Assembly: GCA_010435995.1 (NCBI GenBank)
Contig: JAAGNR010000022.1
Location: 1 to 64,000, forward strand
Direction: 5' to 3'
Source of the DNA: Ferrovum sp.
Lineage (GTDB): Bacteria > Pseudomonadota > Gammaproteobacteria > Burkholderiales > Ferrovaceae
DNA: 64,000 bases
Shown here: positions 1-10,561 of the stretch, piece after piece
How the letters are laid out: every line of letters starts with the position of its first letter
How positions within the stretch are numbered: position 1 is the first letter of the stretch
Notes under the pieces: model-generated
What the model was told of the DNA's origin: nothing
The model's input: only the letters and a program-made list of their open reading frames with translations
Database searches by the model: none
Made by a program: the position numbers and the translations under genes

Positions 1-58
1 ATAGTGCCGCAACTCTACGGAATCGATATCCTGTTGCAGGGAAGAAGGTTCTGCCATA

Positions 59-2761
59 ATGAGTTCCATGATTGAAGAAAAAAAACCCAACCTGATCCTA
101 GTGGACGGGTCGTCCTACCTGTATCGCGCCTTTCACGCCTTACCCGATCTGCGCAACCGCTTGGGCGAACCGACCGGGGCTCTGGTAGGCGTATTGAACA
201 TGCTGCACCGACTGAAGGAGGATTATAAGCCGGAATATGCGGCTTGCGTATTCGATGCGCCAGGCCCGACATTCCGCCATGTTGCTTTTCCGGATTACAA
301 AGCCCAGCGTCCTCCCATGCCCCCCGACCTGAGGCTTCAGATCGAGCCGCTCCATCACGCCATTCAAGCCTTGGGTTGGCCCCTCTTGGCCCAATCAGGA
401 GTAGAGGCCGATGACATCATCGCCACCCTGACCCGACAAGCATTGGAGCTGGGCTGGAGTGTCACCATCTCGAGTGGCGACAAGGACTTGGTTCAGCTTT
501 TACGGCCGGGAGTCTGCCTTGTCAACACCCTCACCAACGAAGTTCTCGATGCTTCGGGGTCTACCGCCAAATACGGAGTACGACCGGATCAATTCGTGGA
601 TTACCTGACCTTGGTGGGAGACACCGCGGACAATGTCCCTGGGGTTCCCAAGGTGGGGCCTAAAACCGCAGCCAAATGGATTCAGCAATTTGATTCGCTG
701 GATACCTTGATGGCCCGCGCCGCTGAAGTCACGGGGGTGGTCGGTCAAAATTTGCGCGCCACCCTATCTTGGTTACCCCAGGCACGCCAACTGCTGACGC
801 TGGAACAAAGGGTGGAACTGACCCAGGGCCCCCTCAACCTGAATCTCAAACCACTGAATACGGCCGCTCTGGAAACTGTAGCCGTGCGTTATGACCTCAA
901 GCGCTGGAAGCCAGCAACCCCAGTCTCGGCCCCCGTACCCCTCCCCTCCTCTTTGCCTCCCGTCGCCTACGAAACCATTCTGACCCGTGAACGCCTGGAC
1001 CATTGGCTAAAAACCCTGATGCAGGCTCCCCTCACGGCACTGGATACGGAAACCACGGGACTGGATCCTTTGCAATCAACTCTGGTCGGGCTGTCCTTTT
1101 GCTGTGACGGTCGTCAGGCGGCCTACCTTCCCATAGGTCACTACGGCATAGACACCCCCGCCCAGCTTCCCTTTACAGAAACCCTGGAACGCTTGAGACC
1201 GTGGCTCGAGGATCCGCTGCGCGCCAAAGTGGGACAACACCTCAAATATGATCGCCACATTCTGGCTAATCATGGCATCACCCTGCGCGGGATTCACCAT
1301 GATACGCTGCTGCAATCCTACGTACTCGAAGCCCACCAACCCCATGGGTTGGAAAGTCTGGCGCGGCGTCACTTGCAGCGGGATACCCAGTCCTACGAGT
1401 CGGTCACCGGCAAAGGCAGTTCTGCCTTAAACTTTGCCCAAGTTTCTTTGGACCAGGCGACACACTATGCGGCAGAAGATGCGGAAGTCACTCTGGCCGT
1501 ACACCATAATCTGTATCCTCAATTGTGCCAAGAACCCCGCTTGCTGGACCTCTATCAAAACCTGGAAATGCCTTTGCAGGAGGTGCTCTGGCGCATGGAG
1601 CGAAAAGGGGTGCTGCTGGACCGCGAATCCCTAGAAAAACAAAGCGATACGTTAGCACAGCAACTGGAACAATTGGAAGCCCAAGCCCATGACTTGGCGG
1701 GACATCCGTTCAATCTCAACTCTCCCAAGCAGATTCAGTCACTTCTGTTTGAGGAAATGGGACTGCCCGTCCTCAAAAAAACGCCCGGAGGACAGCCCTC
1801 CACCGACGAGGAAGTTCTTGAACAATTGGCACTGGACTTCCCCTTACCCAAGTTACTGCTAGAACATCGCGGACTGGCCAAACTCAAATCCACGTATACC
1901 GACGCCTTACCTCGGCGCATCGATTCTCAAACCGGTCGGGTACACACCCACTTTTCCCAAGCTGGAACAGTCACCGGCAGATTGTCGAGCAGCGACCCCA
2001 ATCTGCAGAACATTCCCATCCGTACTCCCGCAGGACGGCGTGTCCGCAGCGCCTTCATCGCCCCTCCTGAGCACCTTCTGGTAGCTGCCGACTACTCCCA
2101 AATCGAACTGCGCATCATGGCCCACCTTTCAGAAGACCCGGGCCTGATGCAGGCATTTGCCCTGGGACAGGATGTCCATCGCGCCACCGCCGCAGAAATT
2201 TTTGGAGTCCCCCTCGATGGGGTTAGCGGCGAACAGCGCCGCGCTGCCAAAGCCATTAATTTTGGCCTGATCTACGGCATGTCAGCCTTCGGGTTAGCGC
2301 GACAACTCTCCATCACCCGCCCGGCAGCGCAACACTATATGGACCGCTATTTTCAACGCTACCCAGGGGTGGCCGCTTACATGGAAGAAACTCGCCGTCT
2401 TGCACGACACCAAGGATTCGTCGAGACCCTGTTCGGTCGTCGCCTCTGGCTTCCCGAATTACGTGGCCCCGCCGGGCGCCGCCAAGCTGCCGAACGCGCT
2501 GCCATCAACGCTCCATTGCAGGGAACCGCCGCCGATCTGATCAAACGCGCCATGCTGGCGTTACAATCTTGGATCGACCGTGAAAGACTGGCCAGCCATT
2601 TGGTACTGCAAGTTCACGACGAACTGATTCTGGAAGTTCCCGAGTCCGAAATCGCCACCGTCCGCCAAGCACTCCCTGGCCTCATGACCCAGGTCGCCGT
2701 CCTCAAAGTCCCTCTGGAAGTGGCCATCGGTCAGGGTAAAAATTGGGATGAAGCGCACTAA
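59..2761 (+). CDS. polA: DNA polymerase I
   Basis: 900-aa ORF; 5' nuclease N-terminus (LILVDGSSYLYRAFHALPDLRNRLGEPTGA), 3'-5' exonuclease-like TALDTETTGLDPL, family A motifs (AADYSQIELRIMAHLSEDPGL, RRAAKAINFGLIYGMSAFGL, QVHDELILEVP). Confidence 0.98.
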   Translation: MSSMIEEKKPNLILVDGSSYLYRAFHALPDLRNRLGEPTGALVGVLNMLHRLKEDYKPEYAACVFDAPGPTFRHVAFPDYKAQRPPMPPDLRLQIEPLHHAIQALGWPLLAQSGVEADDIIATLTRQALELGWSVTISSGDKDLVQLLRPGVCLVNTLTNEVLDASGSTAKYGVRPDQFVDYLTLVGDTADNVPGVPKVGPKTAAKWIQQFDSLDTLMARAAEVTGVVGQNLRATLSWLPQARQLLTLEQRVELTQGPLNLNLKPLNTAALETVAVRYDLKRWKPATPVSAPVPLPSSLPPVAYETILTRERLDHWLKTLMQAPLTALDTETTGLDPLQSTLVGLSFCCDGRQAAYLPIGHYGIDTPAQLPFTETLERLRPWLEDPLRAKVGQHLKYDRHILANHGITLRGIHHDTLLQSYVLEAHQPHGLESLARRHLQRDTQSYESVTGKGSSALNFAQVSLDQATHYAAEDAEVTLAVHHNLYPQLCQEPRLLDLYQNLEMPLQEVLWRMERKGVLLDRESLEKQSDTLAQQLEQLEAQAHDLAGHPFNLNSPKQIQSLLFEEMGLPVLKKTPGGQPSTDEEVLEQLALDFPLPKLLLEHRGLAKLKSTYTDALPRRIDSQTGRVHTHFSQAGTVTGRLSSSDPNLQNIPIRTPAGRRVRSAFIAPPEHLLVAADYSQIELRIMAHLSEDPGLMQAFALGQDVHRATAAEIFGVPLDGVSGEQRRAAKAINFGLIYGMSAFGLARQLSITRPAAQHYMDRYFQRYPGVAAYMEETRRLARHQGFVETLFGRRLWLPELRGPAGRRQAAERAAINAPLQGTAADLIKRAMLALQSWIDRERLASHLVLQVHDELILEVPESEIATVRQALPGLMTQVAVLKVPLEVAIGQGKNWDEAH

Positions 2762-2820
2762 CCCCCACTCTGGGTGAGGTATACTATCCCCCTTCGAACC
2801 AATATTTCCGCACCATTCCC

Positions 2821-3843
2821 ATGCACATAGGCCCTTACCGTCTAAAAAACAATCTTGTGGTGGCCCCCATGGCGGGAGTCACGGATCGCCCCTTTCGTCA
2901 ATTATGCAAACGCATGGGAGCCGGTTTGGCCGTATCGGAAATGGTTTCTTCCAATTCCCTGTTGTGGGGTTCGGAGAAAACTCGGCGTCGTGCCAATCAT
3001 GAGGGAGAGGTAGAACCGCGCACCGTCCAGATTGCCGGGGCAGACCCGCAGATGATGGCTGACGCCGCACGCTACAACGTCGATCAGGGGGCCCAGATCA
3101 TCGACATCAACATGGGTTGCCCTGCAAAAAAAGTCTGCAATGTCATGGCGGGCTCAGCCCTGCTGCAAAACGAACTTCTGGTGGAACGTATTCTTAACGC
3201 CGTGGTGCAGGCCGTGCCCGTGCCCGTCACCCTGAAGATCCGCACCGGTTGGGACCGCGACCATCGCAACGCCTTGGCCATCGCCCGTCTGGCCGAAGAG
3301 TGCGGAATCCAGTCCCTAGCCATTCACGGCCGGACTCGTGCCTGCGGTTATTCTGGAAATGCCGAATACGACACCATTGCTGTCGTCAAACAATCGCTGC
3401 GGATTCCCGTCATCGCCAATGGCGACATTACTTCACCGGAAAAAGCGCGCGCCGTGCTGGAGCAAACGGGGGCCGACGGACTGATGATTGGTCGGGCAGC
3501 CCAGGGACGGCCGTGGATATTCAGAGAAATCGAATATTTTCTTAAAAACGACGAGAAATTGCCCCCCCCTACGGTTACAGAAATTCATGCGGTTCTGCTG
3601 TCCCACCTGGAAGAGTTATATCATTTCTACGGGGTGGACCTCGGTGTGCGTGTTGCCCGCAAGCATATCAGTTGGTACACCCGCGGACTGGTGGGTTCAG
3701 CTCATTTTCGCCACACCATGAACCGTCTCCCCACCATGGAACAGCAACGCACCGCCGTGACCGATTTTTTTGTTGCTCAAGCCGAGCATAGCCCCGTATT
3801 GCGCTATAACGAAGCCATCGTGGAAGAGGGACTGGCCGCATGA
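2821..3843 (+). CDS. dusB: tRNA-dihydrouridine synthase B
   Basis: MAGVTDRPFRQLCKRMGAGLAVSEM, DINMGCPAKKVCNVMAGSALL, followed directly by fis. Confidence 0.96.
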   Translation: MHIGPYRLKNNLVVAPMAGVTDRPFRQLCKRMGAGLAVSEMVSSNSLLWGSEKTRRRANHEGEVEPRTVQIAGADPQMMADAARYNVDQGAQIIDINMGCPAKKVCNVMAGSALLQNELLVERILNAVVQAVPVPVTLKIRTGWDRDHRNALAIARLAEECGIQSLAIHGRTRACGYSGNAEYDTIAVVKQSLRIPVIANGDITSPEKARAVLEQTGADGLMIGRAAQGRPWIFREIEYFLKNDEKLPPPTVTEIHAVLLSHLEELYHFYGVDLGVRVARKHISWYTRGLVGSAHFRHTMNRLPTMEQQRTAVTDFFVAQAEHSPVLRYNEAIVEEGLAA

Positions 3844-4079
3844 ACGCGCCTGAAACCGACCTTTCGGCCTGTATTCGGCGCATGGTGAAAGAGTATTTTC
3901 ACCATCTCGAAGGTGAACGCTGTAGCTCGTTACATGAAATGGTCCTCAACAGCGTGGAAAAACCATTGATCGATGTGGTTCTCGCTCAATGTGATAACAA
4001 CCAGACTCGGGCTGCCGAGATTTTGGGCATGAACCGCACCACCCTTCGAAAAAAAATGCAACGGTACCAATTGCTATGA
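3840..4079 (+). CDS. fis: Fis family DNA-binding protein
   Basis: 79 aa; C-terminal [27 protein letters not shown]; dusB-fis synteny. Confidence 0.95.
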   Translation: MNAPETDLSACIRRMVKEYFHHLEGERCSSLHEMVLNSVEKPLIDVVLAQCDNNQTRAAEILGMNRTTLRKKMQRYQLL

Positions 4080-5635
4080 CCCTACAACGTGCACTTCTCA
4101 GCGTATCAGACAAAACCGGCCTCGTAGAACTGGCTCGCACTTTGCACCGCCTGAACATCGAGATTCTCTCCACAGGCGGAACCGCTCAATTGCTGCGGGA
4201 AGCCAAAATCCCAGTGATGGAGGTTGCGAATTTCACCGGCTTTCCGGAAATGCTGGATGGACGAGTAAAAACCCTGCATCCGAAAATTCATGGGGGTTTG
4301 CTGGGCAAACGTGAGCTGCCCAGCCATCAGGACGCCATGACACGTCATGGCATCGATCCCATCGATTTGCTGGTGGTCAATCTCTATCCTTTTCGCGAAA
4401 CCATCGCCAAACCAGGCGTTAGCCTCGAAGAAGCCATCGAAAACATCGATATCGGCGGCCCTGCCATGGTTCGCTCTGCCGCCAAGAACCACGCCCATGT
4501 GGCGGTAGTCACGGACCCCTCGGACTATGATCGCATTATTGCCGAACTGGAACAAAATCGCGGGACCCTATCCCATGCCACCCGCTTCGAACTGGCTGTC
4601 AAAGCTTTTTCCCATACCGCCGAATACGATGGGGCCATTGCCACCTATCTCTCTGGTCGTGGAGCAGAAGAACAGGCCGATGGGTATCCCAAGCGACTAT
4701 ACCTTTCTTTCGTCAAGCACCAATCCCTGCGCTACGGCGAAAACCCTCACCAAAGTGCCGCATTCTATCTCGACCCTACGCTTCCCTCTGGAGTATTGGC
4801 ACACTATCAACAACTCCAAGGCAAACCGTTGTCTTACAACAATATTGCTGATGCAGATACGGCATGGGACTGCGTTCGTTTTCTCGACCTCGCGGCCTGT
4901 GTCATCGTCAAACATGCCAACCCCTGCGGCGTAGCACTGGGAGCAACACCCCTGGAATGTTATCAACGCGCCTATGCTACCGATCCCACCTCGGCCTTCG
5001 GCGGCATCATTGCATTCAACCAAACCGTGGATGTAGACACCGTACTGGCGCTGCAACAACAATTCATGGAAGTCCTGATTGCTCCTGGGTTCACGGATGA
5101 GGCCCTTCAGAAACTGGCACAAAAAACCAATGTTCGGGTTCTGAAAATCCCCCTGGGACAAGGACGAAACCTATGGGATATGAAACGGGTTGGAGGAGGC
5201 TTACTGGTGCAAAGCCCAGATGCGGGCGGCCTCTCCGAGGACACCATGAAAGTGGTGAGCCGCACCCACCCCACCCCAGAACAGTGGGCTGACCTGCGCC
5301 TCGCCTTTCATGTGGCCCAGTTCGTCAAATCTAACGCCATCGTATTCTGCGGTCAGGGTCGCACCCTGGGCATCGGCGCAGGCCAAATGAGCCGAGTGGA
5401 CAGCACCCGTATCGCCCAACGCAAGGCTCAGGATGCGGGACTTTCGCTGGTAAACAGCGTCGCAGCTTCCGATGCCTTTTTCCCTTTCCGCGATGGTCTG
5501 GATGTATTGGCCCACGCCGGAGCACGCGCCGTAATTCAACCGGGGGGCAGCGTACGCGATAGTGAAGTCATCCAAGCAGCGGACGAACAAGCGGTCGCTA
5601 TGGTAGTCACCGGCATTCGTCACTTTCGTCATTGA
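4076..5635 (+). CDS. purH: Bifunctional AICAR transformylase/IMP cyclohydrolase
   Basis: 519 aa; [72 protein letters not shown]. Confidence 0.98.
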   Translation: MTLQRALLSVSDKTGLVELARTLHRLNIEILSTGGTAQLLREAKIPVMEVANFTGFPEMLDGRVKTLHPKIHGGLLGKRELPSHQDAMTRHGIDPIDLLVVNLYPFRETIAKPGVSLEEAIENIDIGGPAMVRSAAKNHAHVAVVTDPSDYDRIIAELEQNRGTLSHATRFELAVKAFSHTAEYDGAIATYLSGRGAEEQADGYPKRLYLSFVKHQSLRYGENPHQSAAFYLDPTLPSGVLAHYQQLQGKPLSYNNIADADTAWDCVRFLDLAACVIVKHANPCGVALGATPLECYQRAYATDPTSAFGGIIAFNQTVDVDTVLALQQQFMEVLIAPGFTDEALQKLAQKTNVRVLKIPLGQGRNLWDMKRVGGGLLVQSPDAGGLSEDTMKVVSRTHPTPEQWADLRLAFHVAQFVKSNAIVFCGQGRTLGIGAGQMSRVDSTRIAQRKAQDAGLSLVNSVAASDAFFPFRDGLDVLAHAGARAVIQPGGSVRDSEVIQAADEQAVAMVVTGIRHFRH

Positions 5636-5648
5636 AACGGGCTTTTTC

Positions 5649-6920
5649 ATGAAAATTCTGGTCATCGGCAGCGGTGGACGAGAGCACGCTTTGGCGTGGC
5701 GCTTGGTCCAGTCTCAACGAGTTTCCCATGTTTTTGTTGCCCCTGGCAATGCGGGCATGGCACTAGAAGAAGGAGTCCATTGCGTCCCCCTGCAAGGCAT
5801 CGAGGCGTGGCTTGAGTTCGCGCAGACCGAACAGATTGCATTCACGGTCGTGGGCCCCGAAGCCCCTATTGCCGATGGCATTGTCGATCATTTTCGTGCT
5901 GCAGGGTTGGCCATTTTCGGACCTAGCCAGGCGGCTGCCCAATTGGAAATCTCCAAGGATTTCGCCAAACAGTTCATGCAGCGGCATAACATCCCGACCG
6001 CCCGCTTCACCACCTTTGAAGATGCTGTCAGCGCCCATGCCTATCTAGATCAGGTGGGTGCCCCCATCGTCATCAAAGCCGATGGACTGGCTGCCGGCAA
6101 AGGTGTCGTGGTGGCCCAGACCGTGGCAGAAGCACATCAAGCCGTAGATCACATGATGGGGGGAGCTCTAGGTCAAGCTGGGCATCGTGTGGTCATTGAA
6201 GAATTTTTGGAAGGAGAGGAAGCCAGCTTCATCGTCATGGCCGATGGCGAACAAGTGTTACCTCTAGCCACCAGCCAGGATCACAAACGTTTGCGCGATC
6301 ATGACGAAGGCCCGAATACCGGCGGCATGGGTGCCTATTCGCCCGCCCCCCTCGTCACCCCCACCCTGCATGGCCGAATCATGCGCGAGATCATTCAACC
6401 CACCCTGCAAGGGTTGATTCAGGAAGGGCGGCCTTATACGGGATTTTTATATGCCGGTCTCATGATCGCCCCAGACGGCTCGGTGAAAACCCTCGAATTC
6501 AATTGCCGTTTGGGGGATCCTGAAACTCAACCCCTGCTGATGCGTCTCAAATCAGATCTGGTGGAACTCATCGAAGCCGCTCTGCACGGCAAGCTGCAGC
6601 ATGCCATGGCTGAGTGGGATCGCCGTCCTGCCATTGGCATCGTGCTGGCAGCTCCCGGCTATCCCGAATCCCCGATCACGGGAGGGATCATCTCCGGACT
6701 TGACCGCCCCCTTGCCGATACTCATGTTTTTTATGCCGGAGCGCAGGCACAGGGACAACATATGGTCACGGCAGGAGGACGGGTACTCTGTGTCACTGCT
6801 CTGGGCGATACCCTGCGTACGGCACGCCACTTAGCCTATGAACGGGTGCAACACATTCACTTTGATGGCATGCAATACCGCCAGGACATCGGCTGGCGTG
6901 CCTTGAAATCTCACCCCTGA
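5649..6920 (+). CDS. purD: Phosphoribosylamine-glycine ligase
   Basis: 423 aa; MKILVIGSGGREHALAWRL, IKADGLAAGKGVVVA, GPNTGGMGAYSPAP. Confidence 0.98.
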   Translation: MKILVIGSGGREHALAWRLVQSQRVSHVFVAPGNAGMALEEGVHCVPLQGIEAWLEFAQTEQIAFTVVGPEAPIADGIVDHFRAAGLAIFGPSQAAAQLEISKDFAKQFMQRHNIPTARFTTFEDAVSAHAYLDQVGAPIVIKADGLAAGKGVVVAQTVAEAHQAVDHMMGGALGQAGHRVVIEEFLEGEEASFIVMADGEQVLPLATSQDHKRLRDHDEGPNTGGMGAYSPAPLVTPTLHGRIMREIIQPTLQGLIQEGRPYTGFLYAGLMIAPDGSVKTLEFNCRLGDPETQPLLMRLKSDLVELIEAALHGKLQHAMAEWDRRPAIGIVLAAPGYPESPITGGIISGLDRPLADTHVFYAGAQAQGQHMVTAGGRVLCVTALGDTLRTARHLAYERVQHIHFDGMQYRQDIGWRALKSHP

Positions 6921-6931
6921 TTTTTCCCCCT

Positions 6932-7504
6932 TCATCCCCGCACGGCCTTTCCTGTCATCAGGTCCTGAATGGTCGAGGGTCGTGCATGGCGCTGGGTGCG
7001 CCCGCTCAACACCCGCACTTGATGACCGAACAGTCGCTGACACGCTCTGGTCGTCCCTAATGGTCTCTGACCTGAACGATTAGCACTGGTGGATACCAAG
7101 GCCATCCCCAAACGGTGACACAACCGCTGTACGGCCACGTAATCGTCCTGACGTAAGGCGACCCGTGGACGACGATCTGCACCCAATCCGCGCGCCCTGC
7201 CGCGCAGCAATCCAGAGACTCGACGTGACGCTGGAATCAGCCAAGTATGTCCTCCAGGCCAGCGCGACAAACAACGCGCTTGCTCGGCCGAACTCAAGGG
7301 CATATGAAAGGGTTGCAACCGGGCAAGAGCATCACTGACAACAATCATTCCCTTATGGGCAGGACGTTGTTTGAGACGCAATAGCCGCCGCAATCCGCGT
7401 TGGCTCCGGGGATCACAACCCAGTCCATAAACTGCTCGCGTGGGATAGGCGAGTACTCCCCCCCCCTTGAGATGGCTCCGTAAGCTCCGAGTCTTCCAGT
7501 CCAT
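6932..7504 (-). CDS. tsaC: Sua5/YciO/YrdC family protein (threonylcarbamoyl-AMP synthase-like)
   Basis: 190 aa; GGVLAYPTRAVYGLGCDPRSQRGLRRLLRLKQRPAHKGMIVV, ALVSTSANRSGQRPL. Confidence 0.88.
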   Translation of the reverse strand: MDWKTRSLRSHLKGGGVLAYPTRAVYGLGCDPRSQRGLRRLLRLKQRPAHKGMIVVSDALARLQPFHMPLSSAEQARCLSRWPGGHTWLIPASRRVSGLLRGRARGLGADRRPRVALRQDDYVAVQRLCHRLGMALVSTSANRSGQRPLGTTRACQRLFGHQVRVLSGRTQRHARPSTIQDLMTGKAVRG

Positions 7505-7555
7505 TTTCCCCCTTAAATTCTCACAAAGCCGTTCAACACCTGATAGAATCAGATT

Positions 7556-7966
7556 ATGAACGCACGATACCCATTTTACCTAACTCTTGCCTTGGCTTTA
7601 TGCACCCTGAGGGCTCAGAGCGAACCGCTCCCCGGACTCACGGACGCCCCTCCACCCCCCACAGTACAAGAAGAGGGACCCTCCTCCTCAGCGACTGCTC
7701 CTGCAAACGCGCACACTCCGCCACCGCAGGCTACCACAGAGGCCCCTCCCGCGACTGATGACAATGCCGAGGTTACCATTGTCGAAAAACAGGAAACCCG
7801 TTTTGAAGAGTACCGCATTAATGGAAGACTCTACAAAATCAAAGTCACCCCAAAAATCGGCCCTCCGTACTATCTGATCGATGAAGAAGGGCATGGCCTG
7901 TGGCACCGACATGACGCGCTGGATAATAATTTTCAGCCTCCGCGCTGGGTCATTCTAAAATTTTAA
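7556..7966 (+). CDS. DUF2782-like exported protein
   Basis: 136 aa; signal peptide, Pro-rich linker, C-terminal EEYRINGRLYKIKVTPKIGPPYYLIDEEGHGLW; upstream of thrB. Confidence 0.75.
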   Translation: MNARYPFYLTLALALCTLRAQSEPLPGLTDAPPPPTVQEEGPSSSATAPANAHTPPPQATTEAPPATDDNAEVTIVEKQETRFEEYRINGRLYKIKVTPKIGPPYYLIDEEGHGLWHRHDALDNNFQPPRWVILKF

Positions 7967-7976
7967 CGGCGCTGTC

Positions 7977-8915
7977 ATGGCCGTCTTTACTCCCGTCTCT
8001 CCCGAGGAACTCTCGCCGTGGATCCGTGGTTACCACCTCGGCGAAGTGTTGTCTCTAACGCCGATTTCTTCCGGCATTGAAAACACCAATTACTTTGTCA
8101 CGACCCAAGAGGGTCATTACGTTCTCACCCTGTTTGAAAAATTAGCGCTCACCGAATTACCGTACTACCTCGGTCTTATGGACCACCTGGCACAACAGGG
8201 ACTCCCCTGTGCACGCCCGTGCAAGGATGAAAGCCATCAATTCGTGAGCCTGCTCAAGAATAAACCGGCCACGCTGGTCAGCCGTCTCGAAGGTACTTCG
8301 GTACAACACCCGACTGCACACCACTGTGCTGCCATTGGTCAGATCGCAGCACGGCTTCATCGGGCGGCCCACTCTTACCTCCAGACTAAAGCCAATCCAC
8401 GCGGAGCTGACTGGCGCCAGATCACCGCAGTTCAGGTGCGCCCGTTCCTCGATCAAAGGCAAGGGACCTTGTTGACCCAAGCCATGGAAATGGCTTTACC
8501 CTTTGATCCCGCTCTGCCATCAGGGACGATCCACGCAGATCTTTTTCGCGACAATGTGCTGTTCTCAGAACATCAAGTCAGCGGACTCATCGATTTTTAT
8601 TTTGCCGGCACAGACAATTGGCTTTACGATTTGGCCATTATTGCCAACGATTGGTGTGTCACCGACCAAGCAGACTTTGCCCCCCCTCGTCTCCAGGCCC
8701 TACTCACGGCTTACTGCCTGGAGCGACCACTCTCTGCCGCCGAACGTAAACTATGGCCCCGTTTTCTCATTACCGCCGGACTCCGGTTCTGGCTGTCGCG
8801 CCTCTTTGACCGCCATTTACCACGATCTGGTGCGGTACTCCACCCCCATGACCCAGGCTGGTTTGAACGCATCCTGCGGTTCCACCTTGAGCACCCCTCC
8901 CCATGGCTTCCTTGA
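7977..8915 (+). CDS. thrB: Homoserine kinase (APH/choline kinase-like fold)
   Basis: 312 aa; MAVFTPVSPEELSPWI, SGIENTNYFVTT, TIHADLFRDNVLF, SGLIDFYFAG. Confidence 0.93.
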   Translation: MAVFTPVSPEELSPWIRGYHLGEVLSLTPISSGIENTNYFVTTQEGHYVLTLFEKLALTELPYYLGLMDHLAQQGLPCARPCKDESHQFVSLLKNKPATLVSRLEGTSVQHPTAHHCAAIGQIAARLHRAAHSYLQTKANPRGADWRQITAVQVRPFLDQRQGTLLTQAMEMALPFDPALPSGTIHADLFRDNVLFSEHQVSGLIDFYFAGTDNWLYDLAIIANDWCVTDQADFAPPRLQALLTAYCLERPLSAAERKLWPRFLITAGLRFWLSRLFDRHLPRSGAVLHPHDPGWFERILRFHLEHPSPWLP

Positions 8916-9673
8916 TTCAACCTCGACGCGTCCCTGCCAGCCATGGTGCCCGCTGGATAGTGAGTGGCATGCATGCCGTGTTGCACAGCCCCATCGGCTG
9001 GTTCAGCACACAAATTGCCTGGTTTGCCTTTCTTATGCTGTGCAGCATGCTACCCATGGCCGGCCCCGTGGCTTTTTCCCTCTCTCTTCCGGCATTTTTC
9101 GCAGGAATGATGATCGGTTGCCGCACCATAGAAGAAGGACGCTCACTCCGGATCAACCATCTTTTTTCCGGATTGAAGATCCAGCCCAAGCGCTTATTCC
9201 AACTGGGCATGGTCAATATTGCCGGGGAAACGTTACTCACTTTGATCCTGGTTCTGTGGGGTGGGCAACAGGTGATCGCACTGGAAAATCTTTCCATGGA
9301 TGGAGCCGCCAATCTGGAACAACTCCAAGCCGCCATATTTTCCCTGACACCGCTTTTCGTCACCTTGGCCCTGATCCAGATTGCCCTCCTGATGATGGGA
9401 TGGTTTGCTCCAGCACTACTGGTTTTCACCCCGCTGTCTACGGCAGAGGCCTTGACCCTAAGCAGTCGTGGCTGCCTAATCAACCTGCCCGCCTTTTTAC
9501 TGTACACCCTGATCATGGGGTCGCTTCTTTTTGCCGTCACTCTGGTAGCCTTCGCTTTACCTCTGATCAGTGGACTGCTGACGCTGGTTATCGTCGCCAT
9601 CATCATCGCCAGCGTTTACGCTTCATACCAAGATGTTTTTGGTGCCACGGCATCCTCCGTTTCTGCCCCCTAG
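8903..9673 (+). CDS. Multi-pass membrane protein (BPSS1780-like family)
   Basis: 256 aa hydrophobic ORF overlapping the thrB 3' end; thrB-adjacent context. Confidence 0.65.
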   Translation: MASLIQPRRVPASHGARWIVSGMHAVLHSPIGWFSTQIAWFAFLMLCSMLPMAGPVAFSLSLPAFFAGMMIGCRTIEEGRSLRINHLFSGLKIQPKRLFQLGMVNIAGETLLTLILVLWGGQQVIALENLSMDGAANLEQLQAAIFSLTPLFVTLALIQIALLMMGWFAPALLVFTPLSTAEALTLSSRGCLINLPAFLLYTLIMGSLLFAVTLVAFALPLISGLLTLVIVAIIIASVYASYQDVFGATASSVSAP

Positions 9674-9787
9674 TTTGCGACAGCGCAAGATTTCCTGTGC
9701 CCTTTTCAACTATCCTGACGTGGGCTAAACTCTCTATTAGATGGAGCGAATAGATTAATTCCGAAGCATTCCTGAGGAGACAATGCA

Positions 9788-10561
9788 ATGATCAACCCGG
9801 GCTCTAAAATTCTTGGCAGTATACTGTTGTTATGGTCGCTGACCGCCATGGCAGCCCCCGCCGGATCGAGCATAAGTGACTGCCCAGACTGTCCGGAAAT
9901 GGTTGCGATTCCCGCTGGAAATTTCACACTGAACGCGGGGGGAAAGGTGACTTTTGCCAAACCCTTTTTCATGAGCGCCTCCCTGGTGACCCAAGGACAA
10001 TGGCGTGCCATCATGCATCATAATCCCAGCGCCTTTCCCCAATGCGGAGATAACTGTCCTGTAGATCGCGTCAGTTGGGAAGATGTTCAGGTCTATATTC
10101 TGCGTCTCAATGCCAAAACTGGCCAGCATTACCGTCTTCCATCGGAAAGCGAGTGGGGTTATGCTTGTCGTGCCGGTCTGAACAGTACCTATTGCGGTGG
10201 CGATCAACTCGATCCTATTGCCTGGTATGATCAAAACAGTGACCACCGCCCCCACCCTGTAGCCACCAAAGCCCCCAATGGCTGGGGACTCTACGATATG
10301 ACTGGGAATCTGTGGGAATGGATGGAAGACTGTTATCAAGATACTCGTCACATCAACCAGGACGATCAACGGAGCATCCCAGATAACGGAGCCGCTTGGG
10401 AAGGTAATGCTGCGGAACCCGGCGGCGAATGTCTATCCAGAGTCGTACGTGGCGGATCATGGCGGAATAATGCACAGGATATGGCTCTGACCCGTCGCAG
10501 TGCCGATGATCCTCTGGGACGCGTGGAAACCATTGGCTTCCGTTTGGTGCGAGGTCAATGA
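9788..10561 (+). CDS. SUMF1/formylglycine-generating-enzyme-fold protein without FGE catalytic cysteines
   Basis: 257 aa; signal peptide; PAGNFTLNAGG, VSWEDVQVYILRLNAKTGQHYRLPSESEWGYACRAG, DMTGNLWEWMEDC, RVVRGGSWRNNAQD. Confidence 0.88.
   Translation: MINPGSKILGSILLLWSLTAMAAPAGSSISDCPDCPEMVAIPAGNFTLNAGGKVTFAKPFFMSASLVTQGQWRAIMHHNPSAFPQCGDNCPVDRVSWEDVQVYILRLNAKTGQHYRLPSESEWGYACRAGLNSTYCGGDQLDPIAWYDQNSDHRPHPVATKAPNGWGLYDMTGNLWEWMEDCYQDTRHINQDDQRSIPDNGAAWEGNAAEPGGECLSRVVRGGSWRNNAQDMALTRRSADDPLGRVETIGFRLVRGQ

Noticed and set aside
8917-9606. 229-aa minus-strand ORF antisense to the BPSS1780-like gene
   Set aside because: Basic, motif-free translation antisense to a hydrophobic protein; typical shadow ORF.
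8503-9753. 416-aa plus-strand ORF overlapping thrB and the membrane protein gene
   Set aside because: Out of frame with two well-supported genes; low-complexity His/Pro/Ser-rich translation typical of shadow ORFs.
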